A stretch of DNA of 64,000 bases, from the NCBI GenBank assembly GCA_027063305.1, contig JAMORY010000027.1, forward strand, positions 124,001 to 188,000, read 5' to 3'. This DNA comes from Sulfurovum sp. Lineage in GTDB: Bacteria > Campylobacterota > Campylobacteria > Campylobacterales > Sulfurovaceae. The notes beneath the pieces are model-generated. The model did not search any database, had not been told where the DNA came from, and was given only the letters and a program-made list of their open reading frames with translations. The position numbers were made by a program, and so were the translations under genes. This document shows positions 17,740-26,704 of this stretch, piece by piece (position 1 is the stretch's first letter; each line of letters begins with the position of its first letter).

Positions 17740-18277
17740 ACCTCCAATGAAGATAGTGAGGAGTGAGGAGTAAGGAGTGAGGAGTGTCGGAAGACAAACT
17801 TTGTTTGTTTTCTATTGTTCATATTTTATATTCTCTTTTGCTGTTTTTGTACTTGAAGATAGCATTTTTATCAAATCCTCTACATCACTTAGTAAACTAT
17901 CAGCCATATGTACTGATAAATAATCACAATCCTTTAAAAGTCTGATCCAATATCTTGTTTCATTGGCTTCTTTTAGTGATATATAGAGCTTATTTGTAAA
18001 ATCTGCTTTTGATTGTGCATACTTTCCTTCTGCAATCAAGGCACCTATGGATGTTCCCGATCTTAAAAGCTGTTTACTTAAAACAAACTCTCTTTTTTGA
18101 TCTTGAAGGTATTGACTGCATTTTACAATGCGAATTGAAAAGTCATAACTTTTATTTTCTAAAATACCCATAGCGTATTTTAACCTAAAAATGTAATAAA
18201 GGCATTGCAGAGCAATGCAAACCAAAACTCCTCACTCCTCGCTCCTCGCTCCTCACTAAAAAAGTAACACTTTTTTA
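17740..18277. mobile_element. Full compound element carrying a four-helix-bundle gene
   Basis: Left: a bulged fold-back against the ispG start and a GTGAGGA array (17756-17786), then ACAAAC/GTTTGT hairpin. Middle: the four-helix-bundle gene on the minus strand. Right: hairpin GCATTGC/GCAATGC (18202-18218) followed by CAAACC, a CTCCTCRC array (about 18228-18256) and a perfect 9-bp fold-back TAAAAAAGT (18257-18265) pairing with 18269-18277, which contains the priA stop codon. The outer architecture is the same as in the gene-less copies. Confidence 0.8.
17812..18171 (-). CDS. Four-helix-bundle protein (23S rRNA IVP / Avd-like family)
   Basis: A 119-residue protein starting MGILENKSYDFSIRIVK. 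The core EFVLSKQLLRSGTSIGALIAE, then KYAQSKADFTNKLYISLKEANETRYWIRLL, is the family hallmark. The family was first seen in 23S rRNA intervening sequences and is related in fold to Avd of diversity-generating retroelements. Here there is no rRNA: the gene lies inside a heptamer-flanked element. The earlier in-frame ATG at 18225 would run into the element hairpin, so ATG 18171 is preferred. Similar proteins lie at 56116 and 61657. Confidence 0.88.
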   Translation of the reverse strand: MGILENKSYDFSIRIVKCSQYLQDQKREFVLSKQLLRSGTSIGALIAEGKYAQSKADFTNKLYISLKEANETRYWIRLLKDCDYLSVHMADSLLSDVEDLIKMLSSSTKTAKENIKYEQ

Positions 18278-20146
18278 CGAAAATTCAACCGGATCCATAT
18301 CCACCTCTATCTGTCGACAATCCACACTGTGGAGTACTTTAAGCAGTGGTACTCGGCTCTTTGCCTTTAGCAAAATATGAAAGCGGTACTTGTTGGCTAC
18401 TCTCTCTACGGGTGCTTTACCGTGACCGACGATCTCTACCGTATCGAAGGCTTTGAGCTTTGTGACCGTATCAAGGGTGATCTTACTTGCTTTTGCTTCA
18501 TCCTTATGCGCAATCAGAATGCGTGCCAATGAGACGAACGGCGGGTAGTCGGCGATCTCCAAAAAGAGCAGTTCATCTTTAAGGAACTGCTCGTAATCAC
18601 CCAAATACGCCTCATACTGTCCCGGATCAGCTGTTTGAATAAGCACTTCAGCCTCTTTGGCACGTCCACTTCTTCCGGCTATTTGAAAGAGCAGACTGAT
18701 CGCACGCTCTCTGGCACGGTAGTCCGCCATCCCCATAATATGGTCAAGCCCCATAATAACACTCAGCGTGATCCCCGGATAGTCATGTCCTTTGCTCAGC
18801 ATCTGTGTTCCCAGCAACACATGACTCTCTCCGCTCTCAAAACGCTTCAATGCTTTTACCAGCTTATTGGCCGTCGTAATACTGTCACGGTCGAACTGCT
18901 CTACCTTGATCCCCTCTATCGCTTCGGTAATGATCTCGATGGCTTCTTGCGTACCGATACGCTCACTTAGAAGCGGAGTGTGCGAACAGTGCACACACTG
19001 CTCGCGTATCGCTTCGGTATAGTTACAATAGTGGCACTTTAAGTGACGCCGTTTTCGATGCAGCGCCATACCCACCGAACAAAAAGGACAAGTATGGGTC
19101 TTTCCGCAAGCACTACAGTAGAGATACTTAAAATTCCCACGTGTCGGAAGAAAGACCAACGACTGTCCCCCCTCCTCATAGTGACTTCGCAACGCATAGA
19201 TGATCGGTGCGTTTATCGTATCTCCGGAGACAAAACGGTAACGTTTCTTCGTTTGAACAAAAGGCTTGTCAAGTTTGACCACATCATACTTATAATAGGA
19301 TGTCGTACTGGGCGTAGCCGAAGCAAGCACCACCTTCGCACCCAACTTCTGCCCCATCAACACTGCCACATCCCTCGCATGGTAACGCGGTCTTGTCATC
19401 GCTTTGTAAGAATCGTCATGCTCTTCATCCACAATAATAAGTCCTAGATCCGGCATAGGGGTAAAGAGTGCCGAACGTGCACCTGCAATAACACGGATAC
19501 GCCCCTCCTCTATGCCCTCAAGTATCTGTGCTTTCTTCTTTTTAGTGATCTTCGAGTGCCACATCGCTACCGCATCACCAAAATAGACCTTCAACCGCTT
19601 CTCCATCTGTGGAGAGAGCGATATCTCCGGCATGAGAAAGATAGAAGTTTTTCCCTCTTCGAGCATCTTCGCCATAAGCGCGATAAATATCTCCGTCTTA
19701 CCCGCTCCGGTCACACCAAATAACAGGGCACGCTCTTTTTCCAAAAGCTCCTCATAGGCTTGTTGTTGGATAGAGGATAGCGTAGGTCGGGGTATCCCAA
19801 CCCCAACATTTACTGTTTTTCGTTCGTTTATACGATTATCCTCGTGGGTACACTCCGACCTGCGGTACGGCAAAAACAACGAGATCGCTTCGGAAAAAGA
19901 GGAGAAGTAGTATTCACTGATGAATTTGGCTATAGCCATTTGTTGAGGAGAGAAATAAGAAGATGATACAGCATAGACAGTCGATGTGCTAAAAGAAGGT
20001 TTTTCAACCTTCTTTAAAACAAGGGCTTCTTTTAATGTATCTTTTAAGGGAACCTGAACGATATCCCCTCTTCCAATAGATACTTCAGAAGCATAGGTCA
20101 ACACAGGCGCACTAGAACGTAAAAGTGCAACTTGATAATAATACAC
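18275..20146 (-). CDS. priA: Primosomal replication restart helicase
   Basis: A 623-residue 3'-5' helicase that reloads the replisome. Walker A is GVTGAGKTEIF and Walker B is IIVDEEHDDSYK. The zinc-binding cysteines are in YCSACGKTHTCPFC and HCHYC/CVHC-type pairs. The GTG start at 20146 directly follows the upstream pseudopilin stop. About residues 105-120 (NERKTVNVGVGIPRPT) are encoded by a short dispersed palindrome (19782-19808), suggesting an in-frame repeat insertion in the linker between the DNA-binding and helicase domains. Confidence 0.93.
   Translation of the reverse strand: MYYYQVALLRSSAPVLTYASEVSIGRGDIVQVPLKDTLKEALVLKKVEKPSFSTSTVYAVSSSYFSPQQMAIAKFISEYYFSSFSEAISLFLPYRRSECTHEDNRINERKTVNVGVGIPRPTLSSIQQQAYEELLEKERALLFGVTGAGKTEIFIALMAKMLEEGKTSIFLMPEISLSPQMEKRLKVYFGDAVAMWHSKITKKKKAQILEGIEEGRIRVIAGARSALFTPMPDLGLIIVDEEHDDSYKAMTRPRYHARDVAVLMGQKLGAKVVLASATPSTTSYYKYDVVKLDKPFVQTKKRYRFVSGDTINAPIIYALRSHYEEGGQSLVFLPTRGNFKYLYCSACGKTHTCPFCSVGMALHRKRRHLKCHYCNYTEAIREQCVHCSHTPLLSERIGTQEAIEIITEAIEGIKVEQFDRDSITTANKLVKALKRFESGESHVLLGTQMLSKGHDYPGITLSVIMGLDHIMGMADYRARERAISLLFQIAGRSGRAKEAEVLIQTADPGQYEAYLGDYEQFLKDELLFLEIADYPPFVSLARILIAHKDEAKASKITLDTVTKLKAFDTVEIVGHGKAPVERVANKYRFHILLKAKSRVPLLKVLHSVDCRQIEVDMDPVEFS
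19782..19808. repeat. GTAGGTCG-type dispersed palindrome inside priA
   Basis: A 27-bp segment starting GTAGGTCGGGG and ending CCCCAACA matches 21 of 27 positions of the reverse complement of 63938-63964 upstream of xer. Both have imperfect dyad symmetry. In priA it is translated in frame within a poorly conserved linker. Confidence 0.55.
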
Positions 20147-20647
20147 TTACTGGGTCAACTCTTTACAATATTGATCATCAGGATCTTCACATTCAAAACG
20201 ATTGTTCTGTAATAAGAAAACCACACTTCCTGACGTAGGAAGATTAAATGTATATTTCGTCGGATCATCACTGGTTCCACTACCGGATGTTGATCTATAC
20301 CAACATGATGTTGACGATGTAGTCTCACATGAACTGGGAGGGTAAGATAGCACAGGTTTACTGGTATTCCCATCAAATCCATTAAAGACCGGGTCACCGG
20401 ACGCTTCCGAGTCTTCACCAAGTTTTGTGATCGTATCAAAATCACCTTGCAGAATTCTTTTTTGTCTCTCCATAGAGATAGAATTGCGGATAGATGCCAC
20501 TGTTGTTTTTGCTTTTGTCATAATGGCATCACCCCTTGTCATTGCGAACTTAGGCACCGCAATCGCTGCAAGGATACCTATGATAACGATGACAAAGACC
20601 AATTCTATCATAGAGAAGGCTCTTCTCTGTCGCTTTATTAAAACCAT
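20147..20647 (-). CDS. Type IV pilin-like / type II secretion pseudopilin
   Basis: A 166-residue protein with a short leader (MVLIKRQRRA), then FSMIELVFVIVIIGILAAIAVPKF: the class III signal, Glu5 and the hydrophobic helix of type IV filament subunits, with Ala at -1. The globular part contains CETTSSTSCW and FECEDPDDQYC, so disulfides are likely. It is the last of four tandem pilin genes and runs directly into priA. Confidence 0.85.
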   Translation of the reverse strand: MVLIKRQRRAFSMIELVFVIVIIGILAAIAVPKFAMTRGDAIMTKAKTTVASIRNSISMERQKRILQGDFDTITKLGEDSEASGDPVFNGFDGNTSKPVLSYPPSSCETTSSTSCWYRSTSGSGTSDDPTKYTFNLPTSGSVVFLLQNNRFECEDPDDQYCKELTQ

Positions 20648-20670
20648 TTTATCTCCTGATACTATTTCTT

Positions 20671-21153
20671 TTATTGTAAGATATATATTCTTGATCCTCC
20701 TGAAGATTGAATACTATTCAATTTTCGGATCAATTCCGATGCTGTCGCGGCAGCAGGTGTTGCGGGAGCTAAATCCGTTACTGTTAAATTATACTCCGTT
20801 CCTGATACACTTCCTTGTACCTTAACCGTATCTTCACTATCACACATATACACAATCCCTTCTGATACTAAAGTACCTTCCGGGCTTGATATCCCTTCTC
20901 CTTCACTTCTTCCTACAGGTAGATTTGTGATATCTTCAATAGGAAGGGTAGAGAAGTTACTATACCCTTCAATGGTATAACGCTGACTGATCTCTGCGAT
21001 CAATTGCTGCGCCTCTTGTGTACATTTTGCTGCGGTAGCATCATCCCTACTCGCCGTTAGTCGAGGGATCGCTACTACCGCGAGTAATCCTACAACCAAC
21101 ATTACAAATATCAACTCTATCTGTGTGAATGCCTTTTGCCATCTTAGCTCCAT
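20671..21153 (-). CDS. Type IV pilin-like / pseudopilin
   Basis: A 160-residue protein, leader MELRWQKA then FTQIELIFVMLVVGLLAVVAIPRL, with Glu5 retained and Gln in place of the usual Met3. It shares TASRDDATAAKC and the spaced second cysteine (VYMCDSED) with its neighbours, pointing to tandem duplication. ATG 21153 follows GGGAGCG; an earlier in-frame ATG would place 13 extra residues before the leader. Confidence 0.82.
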   Translation of the reverse strand: MELRWQKAFTQIELIFVMLVVGLLAVVAIPRLTASRDDATAAKCTQEAQQLIAEISQRYTIEGYSNFSTLPIEDITNLPVGRSEGEGISSPEGTLVSEGIVYMCDSEDTVKVQGSVSGTEYNLTVTDLAPATPAAATASELIRKLNSIQSSGGSRIYILQ

Positions 21154-21205
21154 AGAACGCTCCCTCTTACTGATATGGTATAAGTAAATCATACCATGTT
21201 CTTAA

Positions 21206-21679
21206 TTAAAAACTATACGCTCGATATCCTCCGGTATCATAGCTGTAAATCTTTCTTAGTGCAATTGCTGCCTTTTGTGCAATGATCGACTGTGTAGGGT
21301 CTTGATCGTATATAACAATATTATATACTGTTTCATTACTCTCTCCGACAACCTTGGCAATTGCTTCACCATCACAACTGTAGGTTACGCCTGTTGTATC
21401 TACTTGTGTCGTGCCTGGTTCTATAATACCATCTTCTCCGCTTCCTACTTCTGTTTGTACATTTGTCATCTCATCTATTGACATGGTTTTAAACTTCAGA
21501 TAACCATTCTTTCGGTAGCTATTACCAACTTCATGTAATATCTGCCCTACTTCATTAATACAGATGGATGCTGATGCATCATCTCTACTTGCTGCAAGTT
21601 TTAAAATAGAGACACTCGCTAGTACTCCAATAATAACGATCGTAAAGATCAATTCGATCATTGTGAACGCTTTTTGCAT
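21206..21679 (-). CDS. Type IV pilin-like / pseudopilin
   Basis: A 157-residue protein, leader MQKA then FTMIELIFTIVIIGVLASVSILKL. The motif AASRDDASASIC and a second cysteine in VTYSCDGEAIAKV match the paralogues. ATG 21679 has AAGGAG 10 nt upstream. An ATG two codons earlier is too close to the ribosome-binding site. It is separated from the upstream pilin gene by a strong terminator. Confidence 0.82.
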   Translation of the reverse strand: MQKAFTMIELIFTIVIIGVLASVSILKLAASRDDASASICINEVGQILHEVGNSYRKNGYLKFKTMSIDEMTNVQTEVGSGEDGIIEPGTTQVDTTGVTYSCDGEAIAKVVGESNETVYNIVIYDQDPTQSIIAQKAAIALRKIYSYDTGGYRAYSF

Positions 21680-21751
21680 TAACATACTCCTTATAAACCT
21701 TAAATTAAATGAGAGAGGAGTTAATGTTATGTTACATAGAAGAAAAAAGGC

Positions 21752-21791
21752 AAAAAAAAAGGTTCCCACTCAATTAAGAGTGGGAACCTTT
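21752..21791 (-). terminator. Strong intrinsic terminator of the major pilin-like gene
   Basis: On the minus strand a 14-bp perfect stem (AAAGGTTCCCACTC and complement, 6-nt loop) is followed by an uninterrupted run of T. It begins 26 bp after the stop at 21817 and separates this gene from the three downstream pilin-like genes, allowing different expression levels. Confidence 0.9.
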
Positions 21792-21816
21792 GAGAAAGTC
21801 ATATCAACTCAAACAA

Positions 21817-22302
21817 TTAGAGTTTGTAGATACGCTCTCCACTTGAGTCAGCATTGATGTTTTTCTTAATTGCATCAGAAGCTGTTTTAGAAGCTGGTGT
21901 AGTACCATCAGTTACTGTTACTGTCAAGTTATAGTCTGTACCTGCATCAGCACCACTAAATTTAACAATATTTTCACCGTCACATTTGTAGTTTACACCT
22001 GTACCATCTACAACTGTTGTTCCTGCTTCTGCAATACCTCTTGTCAAACCGTCTGCATCAGCGTTAACAGGAACGTTTGTCATCTCTTCAATACCTGTAG
22101 TTTTAAATGTTGCATTCCCGACTTTTGTATATTTAGAAGAGATCTCTTGTACTAGCTGACCTACTTCATGGATACAAGTTGCTGCTTCTGCATCATCTCT
22201 TGTTGCTGCCAATTTTGGAATGGCAACCGCTGCCAAAATACCGATAATAACGATAACGAAGATCAATTCGATCATTGTAAAACCGCGTCTCATGTTACTC
22301 AT
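21817..22302 (-). CDS. Probable major type IV pilin-like subunit
   Basis: A 161-residue protein with leader MSNMRRG and FTMIELIFVIVIIGILAAVAIPKL, a textbook class III signal with Gly at -1 and Glu5. Cysteines in EAATCIHEVG and VNYKCDGENI are spaced as in the paralogues. GGAG precedes ATG 22302, and a dedicated strong terminator follows, so it may be the abundant subunit of the set. No assembly ATPase or peptidase is in the window. Confidence 0.85.
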   Translation of the reverse strand: MSNMRRGFTMIELIFVIVIIGILAAVAIPKLAATRDDAEAATCIHEVGQLVQEISSKYTKVGNATFKTTGIEEMTNVPVNADADGLTRGIAEAGTTVVDGTGVNYKCDGENIVKFSGADAGTDYNLTVTVTDGTTPASKTASDAIKKNINADSSGERIYKL

Positions 22303-22564
22303 GATTAACTCCTTAGAAAATTATGTTTTGAATACGCTAGGCTCAATAGCCCTTTGTACTTTTTGATTGTAACGCTTTCAAACTTATATTTTCATAAAAA
22401 GAGAGGACTTTATTCGCAAAATCATTAACTTCTACTTTAAATACCATATCAAATCAAAAACAGTAAATCTTAATATTAGGCAAGCTTTTATATATAAGTA
22501 AGTATAATTTTCATTATGTTCGGTATTTTTACTGAAACCACTTTACTTTTTGAAAGGAACATAT

Positions 22565-23566
22565 ATGATGAAAAAGGTTCTTACCAATAAATATGAATGG
22601 TCAGCATTCCGAATTACTGCATTACTGTACGCTGTCGTTCTTATTATTCCTTTGATCTTCTATTTTGTACACTCATCATTTGAAAATATCCAAGAAGACA
22701 GTAAGATCACAAGAGATGTTGCTTGGGCAAATGGCGTAATGGATGCCTATACTTCTATGGATACCAAGCAGCCTACCCCACAAGCCCTAAAAAAGCTTGA
22801 CCGAACGTTTCAAAGTGTCCGGAAATGGGTGGAGACAAATAAGAACTCTAAATTCTATCTTGGAAGCGATACACTCGAAAAAGACTTCATGAATGCAAAA
22901 ATATGTTGGGATCAATACAAGCAATCCCTTCAAGGAAAAGCATCATATGATAAAAAAAGGTGTCGTCGTATCTTTAAAAACCTTTCGTTGATCATCACCA
23001 ATATGATAGAACTGAAGCAACGGGATCTTATCAATATGTTTTATTGGAATCTTACCGCAGCTATGCTTCTTTCTATCCTAATGATCTATTTTATCCGAGT
23101 ATATATACAAATGCAATTGAACAGACACTCAGTCTACGATCTTGAGACAAATCTATACAACCATAACTACTTCAACGAACATATGAAGACCACCTGTGCA
23201 AGAGCGGCACGTTATAAATATCCGCTCTCACTACTCTCTATCTCTATTAACGGGATCGATAAGAAAAGTCTAGATGAAAAAGAGTATGCGAAGTTCATGG
23301 AGACGGTGGGTGATATTCTTTTGACCATGACACGTACGAGTGATGTTGCCTGTCGTTATGATGAGGATCACATTGCGATCATTCTTCCGTTTACAGAAGA
23401 TAAGAATGCGGAGATCCTAAAGGGGCGTATTCAAGAGACGTTCGAAAAACACAACTTTAACATCTCTGAGACACCGACATTCGTATTTTCGATCGTTCAG
23501 TATGAGCCGCAAGAGACGGCAAAAGAGTATATTGAACGTGCGGAAAAGGTACTTCGCGAGCATTGA
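22565..23566 (+). CDS. Membrane protein with degenerate GGDEF domain
   Basis: A 333-residue protein: TM helix (about 15-35), extracytoplasmic helical sensor region with many lysines, second TM (about 160-180), then a GGDEF-like domain (about 190-330, LETNLYNHNYFNEHM). The active-site motif reads RYDEDH in place of RxGGDEF, so diguanylate cyclase activity is unlikely; signalling by binding is more probable. ATG 22565 is preceded by AAAGGA. It diverges from the pilin cluster, which suggests but does not prove a link to surface behaviour. Confidence 0.75.
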   Translation: MMKKVLTNKYEWSAFRITALLYAVVLIIPLIFYFVHSSFENIQEDSKITRDVAWANGVMDAYTSMDTKQPTPQALKKLDRTFQSVRKWVETNKNSKFYLGSDTLEKDFMNAKICWDQYKQSLQGKASYDKKRCRRIFKNLSLIITNMIELKQRDLINMFYWNLTAAMLLSILMIYFIRVYIQMQLNRHSVYDLETNLYNHNYFNEHMKTTCARAARYKYPLSLLSISINGIDKKSLDEKEYAKFMETVGDILLTMTRTSDVACRYDEDHIAIILPFTEDKNAEILKGRIQETFEKHNFNISETPTFVFSIVQYEPQETAKEYIERAEKVLREH

Positions 23567-23573
23567 TATGCTC

Positions 23574-23598
23574 CATACCCTCCTTCGTGGAGGATATG
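23574..23598. terminator. Hairpin between the GGDEF-like and zapA-like genes
   Basis: CATACCCTCC pairs with GGAGGATATG (one mismatch) around TTCGT, 8 bp past the stop at 23566. The two genes converge here and no T-run follows, so the site could serve both directions weakly. Confidence 0.4.
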
Positions 23599-23635
23599 CG
23601 ATCTTTTTAATTGCAGAAGCGCTCTCTGCGCTCTA

Positions 23636-23857
23636 CTATAGTCCATCCAATGTTTCGATCAGTAGTTCTATCTCTTTTTCGTAGTTGTTTGCCTGTTTTG
23701 CAAGACGAAGGTAGGCTTTTAGCAGCTTATCAGGCTTGTTATCCGTATGGAGATTTATTCCTGCTTCTTGAAGATCCTTGTTCACAAAATCAGCAAAATC
23801 CTCATCCAACTTGATCTCGTAACGATTCCCACATACGGTCAATCCGACATTTTTCAT
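23636..23857 (-). CDS. ZapA-like cell division protein
   Basis: A 73-residue protein, MKNVGLTVCGNRYEIKLDEDF ... KLLKAYLRLAKQANNYEKEIELLIETLDGL: a short beta N-terminus and a long amphipathic helix as in ZapA proteins, which bundle FtsZ filaments. The match is by architecture and Campylobacterota style, not by a hard motif. It sits downstream of a coiled-coil gene that could be its partner. Confidence 0.6.
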   Translation of the reverse strand: MKNVGLTVCGNRYEIKLDEDFADFVNKDLQEAGINLHTDNKPDKLLKAYLRLAKQANNYEKEIELLIETLDGL

Positions 23858-23880
23858 ACTCTCTCCCCTTTAGGTAAACC

Positions 23881-23909
23881 GTATCGGTATCATCTGAGTA
23901 TACCGATAC
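23881..23909. promoter_or_regulatory. Hairpin between the coiled-coil gene and the zapA-like gene
   Basis: GTATCGGTAT and ATACCGATAC form a perfect 10-bp stem with a 9-nt loop in the 74-bp gap between the two leftward genes. It may tune the relative expression of the pair. Confidence 0.5.
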
Positions 23910-23931
23910 CTCTTCCTCATTATGATGAAGT

Positions 23932-24201
23932 TTAAGCCAGAAGGCTCTCCACTTGCGCAATGATCTTCTCGATCTCCGCATCTTTCTCTTCAAGCTCACG
24001 CTTCAATTCTGCAACCGTCGACTCAAGCGTTTGCGCACGCTGTGCCTCTTCTCTTAATGAGTTAATGAGCATCTCCTGCTCGGATTGAGAACTTGACAGT
24101 CCCGTAACCTGCTCTTTTAGCTCGGCATTTTCCGCACGGAGCATCTCATAGCCCGCTTTTAACTGTGTGATCTTTTCTTGTAGTCTAACTAGTGCTGACA
24201 T
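23932..24201 (-). CDS. Small coiled-coil protein, possibly ZapB-like
   Basis: An 89-residue, almost entirely alpha-helical protein with heptad leucines from LQEKITQLKAGYEMLRAENAELKE to the end and a break at TGLSSSQSEQ. The size and coiled coil resemble ZapB or FtsB-type division proteins. Proximity to the zapA-like gene supports, but does not prove, a role in the division ring. ATG 24201 follows AAGGAAAT. Confidence 0.6.
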   Translation of the reverse strand: MSALVRLQEKITQLKAGYEMLRAENAELKEQVTGLSSSQSEQEMLINSLREEAQRAQTLESTVAELKRELEEKDAEIEKIIAQVESLLA

Positions 24202-24267
24202 TATATTTCCTTTTATGTTTTAAACTGCTCTTATTATTCGAGAATTTTTGATTGTGATATAATAGCG

Positions 24268-24715
24268 AAGAAATTAAAAATTAAAAATTAAAAATTAAAA
24301 ACTTATAGGCAGTATACATGCAAAAAGAGAATGTCTTACATACAAAGAGCTATGCATTTTCCATCAGAATCGTTAATTTTGCTCGATATTTAAATGGCGA
24401 AAAAAAGAGTATATTTTAAGCAAACAAGTATTACGCTCCGGCACGGCAATATGTGCACTTGTGAGCGAAGCAGAATTTGCACAGTCACATGCTGACTTTA
24501 TCAATAAACTGACCGTTGGGCTCAAAGAAGCCAACGAAACAAAATACTGGATCAACCTACTTCATGATACACAATACATTTCACAGAAAATGTACAAAAG
24601 TCTCATTAAAGGATATTAAAGAGATAATAAGCTTATTAGTCTCTATCATCAAAAAGCTCAAAAACAGAAGCATTTCGTAAAGAAATGCATATCAACATTT
24701 TTAATTTTTAATTGA
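24268..24715. mobile_element. Decayed compound element with a four-helix-bundle pseudogene
   Basis: Left array of AAATTAA heptamers (24271-24301), a frameshifted four-helix-bundle gene on the plus strand, hairpin GCATTTC/GAAATGC (24670-24688, followed by ATATC in place of ATACC), and a right array ATTTTTA (24697-24714). The arms are inverted copies of one another in heptamer identity. No clear host fold-back is visible at either edge, which fits an old insertion. Confidence 0.7.
24318..24680 (+). pseudogene. Frameshifted four-helix-bundle protein gene
   Basis: ATG 24318 opens MQKENVLHTKSYAFSIRIVNFARYLNGEKK, which stops early at a run of seven A (24399-24406). Adding one base restores EYILSKQVLRSGTAICALVSE and FAQSHADFINKLTVGLKEANETKYWINLL. 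A second shift near 24610 is needed to recover the final helix (KDIKEIISLLVSIIKKL). Two independent shifts make decay more likely than programmed frameshifting or one sequencing error. The order of conserved segments matches the intact copies. Confidence 0.8.
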
Positions 24716-24730
24716 AAAAGAAGGAGCCAA

Positions 24731-26704
24731 ATGGCGACATTTACAGTCAACAGTCCCTATCAGCCTTCAGGTGATCAGCCAACGGCTATTGCACAACTTT
24801 CAGATTCTATTTTGCAGGGTAATCGTTATCAGACACTTTTGGGAGTGACCGGTTCGGGGAAGACCTATACGATGGCAAAAGTTATTGAAAAGACCAAAAA
24901 ACCCACCCTCATCATGACACACAACAAAACCCTTGCCGCACAGCTCTACTCGGAGTTCAAGAGTTTTTTCCCAAACAACCATGTCGAGTACTTTATCAGC
25001 TACTACGACTACTATCAGCCCGAAGCCTACCTGCCAAGACAAGACCTCTTTATTGAAAAGGATTCCTCTATCAATGAAGAGTTGGAGCGTTTACGTCTGA
25101 GTGCTACGGCATCACTTTTAAGCCATGACGATGTCATCGTTATCGCATCGGTCTCCGCCAACTACGGACTGGGAAGCCCTGAAGATTACCGCTCTATCGT
25201 GCAGAAGCTCTGTGTTGGGGAGGAGTATGACCAAAAAGCACTCCTGCTAAGACTGGTAGATATGGGCTACAAGCGTAACGATGAGTTCTTTGACATCGGA
25301 AATTTCCGTGTTAACGGTGAAGTGATCGACATCTACCCCGCCTACTCCGATGAGTTCGCTATCCGCATCGAGTTCTTCGGGGATGAGATAGAGGATATCT
25401 ATATGTTCAACTCCCTAACCGGAGAGAAGGACGAACATCTTAATGAAGTCACCATCTACGCGGCAAACCAGTTCATTGTCGGAAAGGAGAAGCTCGCACG
25501 GGCTATTAAAAGCATTGAAGAGGAGCTGGATGAAAGGCTTGCCTACTTCCAAAGAGAAGGACGCATGGTAGAGTACAACCGTCTTAAGCAGCGTACGGAG
25601 TTCGACCTTGAGATGCTGGAGGCCACAGGTATCTGCAAAGAGATCGAGAACTACTCACGCCATCTCACAGGCAAAAAACCCGGAGAGACACCCTACTCGA
25701 TGATGGACTACTTTGAAGTGATGCATGATGATTATCTTGTCATTGTCGATGAGTCACACGTTTCACTGCCGCAGTTCCGTGGTATGTATGCAGGAGACAG
25801 AAGCCGTAAAGAGGTACTTGTCGATCACGGTTTCCGTCTGCCTTCCGCACTTGACAACCGTCCGCTGAAATTTGATGAGTACATCAACAAGGCACCCCAC
25901 TATCTCTTTGTCTCCGCTACACCTGCTCAACTGGAGATAGAGCTATCATCGACCGTTGCCCAGCAGGTTGTCAGACCAACAGGACTGCTTGACCCTGAAA
26001 TCGAGGTCATCGACAGCACCTATCAGGTAGAGAACCTGCATGACCGCATGAAACCGGTCATTGAGAGAGGAGAACGCGTACTTGTCACCGTATTGACAAA
26101 AAAGATGGCAGAGGAGTTGACAACCTACTACAACGATATGGGACTGCGCTGTAAATATATGCACTCCGATCTTGACGCGATCGAACGCAACCAGATCATC
26201 CGCTCTTTGCGTTTGGGAGAGTTTGACATCTTGGTAGGGATCAACCTTCTTAGAGAGGGGCTTGACCTGCCCGAAGTGAGCCTTGTCGCCATTCTCGATG
26301 CGGATAAAGAGGGCTTCTTGCGTTCACAGACAGCACTCATCCAGACTGCAGGACGAGCCGCACGTAATGCCAACGGAAAAGTGCTGATGTATGCCAAAAA
26401 GATCACCGACTCGATGAAAGCGACCATCGAGATCACTCAGGCAAGAAGGCAAAAACAGATCGCCTACAACAAGACTCACGGTATCACCCCAAAAACGACC
26501 ATCCGTGAGCTTGATACCAACCTCAAGGTCGAAGATGCCGGAGAGCTTTACAACAAACGCAGTAAACTTGACAAAATGCCAAAAGCCGAACGTCAACAGC
26601 TCATTAAAGAGCTCAAAGCCAAAATGCTGGCAGCCGCAAAGAACCTAGAGTTCGAAGAAGCGGCAAGATTGAGGGATGAGATCGCAAAGATAAAGAAGCT
26701 GTAG
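24731..26704 (+). CDS. uvrB: Excinuclease ABC subunit B
   Basis: A 657-residue DNA damage-verification helicase. Walker A is [11 protein letters not shown], the beta-hairpin region contains [12 protein letters not shown], helicase motif VI is QTAGRAARN and the C-terminal UVR motif is [17 protein letters not shown] precedes ATG 24731. The stop codon lies in a perfect stem, AAAGAAGCT (26692-26700) paired with 26703-26711, at the edge of the next heptamer element. Confidence 0.97.
   Translation: MATFTVNSPYQPSGDQPTAIAQLSDSILQGNRYQTLLGVTGSGKTYTMAKVIEKTKKPTLIMTHNKTLAAQLYSEFKSFFPNNHVEYFISYYDYYQPEAYLPRQDLFIEKDSSINEELERLRLSATASLLSHDDVIVIASVSANYGLGSPEDYRSIVQKLCVGEEYDQKALLLRLVDMGYKRNDEFFDIGNFRVNGEVIDIYPAYSDEFAIRIEFFGDEIEDIYMFNSLTGEKDEHLNEVTIYAANQFIVGKEKLARAIKSIEEELDERLAYFQREGRMVEYNRLKQRTEFDLEMLEATGICKEIENYSRHLTGKKPGETPYSMMDYFEVMHDDYLVIVDESHVSLPQFRGMYAGDRSRKEVLVDHGFRLPSALDNRPLKFDEYINKAPHYLFVSATPAQLEIELSSTVAQQVVRPTGLLDPEIEVIDSTYQVENLHDRMKPVIERGERVLVTVLTKKMAEELTTYYNDMGLRCKYMHSDLDAIERNQIIRSLRLGEFDILVGINLLREGLDLPEVSLVAILDADKEGFLRSQTALIQTAGRAARNANGKVLMYAKKITDSMKATIEITQARRQKQIAYNKTHGITPKTTIRELDTNLKVEDAGELYNKRSKLDKMPKAERQQLIKELKAKMLAAAKNLEFEEAARLRDEIAKIKKL

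Noticed and set aside
17812-18171. Four-helix-bundle genes as part of a split 23S rRNA
   Set aside because: No rRNA sequence is present anywhere in the window. The genes lie between protein-coding genes.
24318-24680. Programmed frameshift in the four-helix-bundle gene
   Set aside because: Two shifts at different places are needed and the second is not at a slippery run. The other three copies need none.
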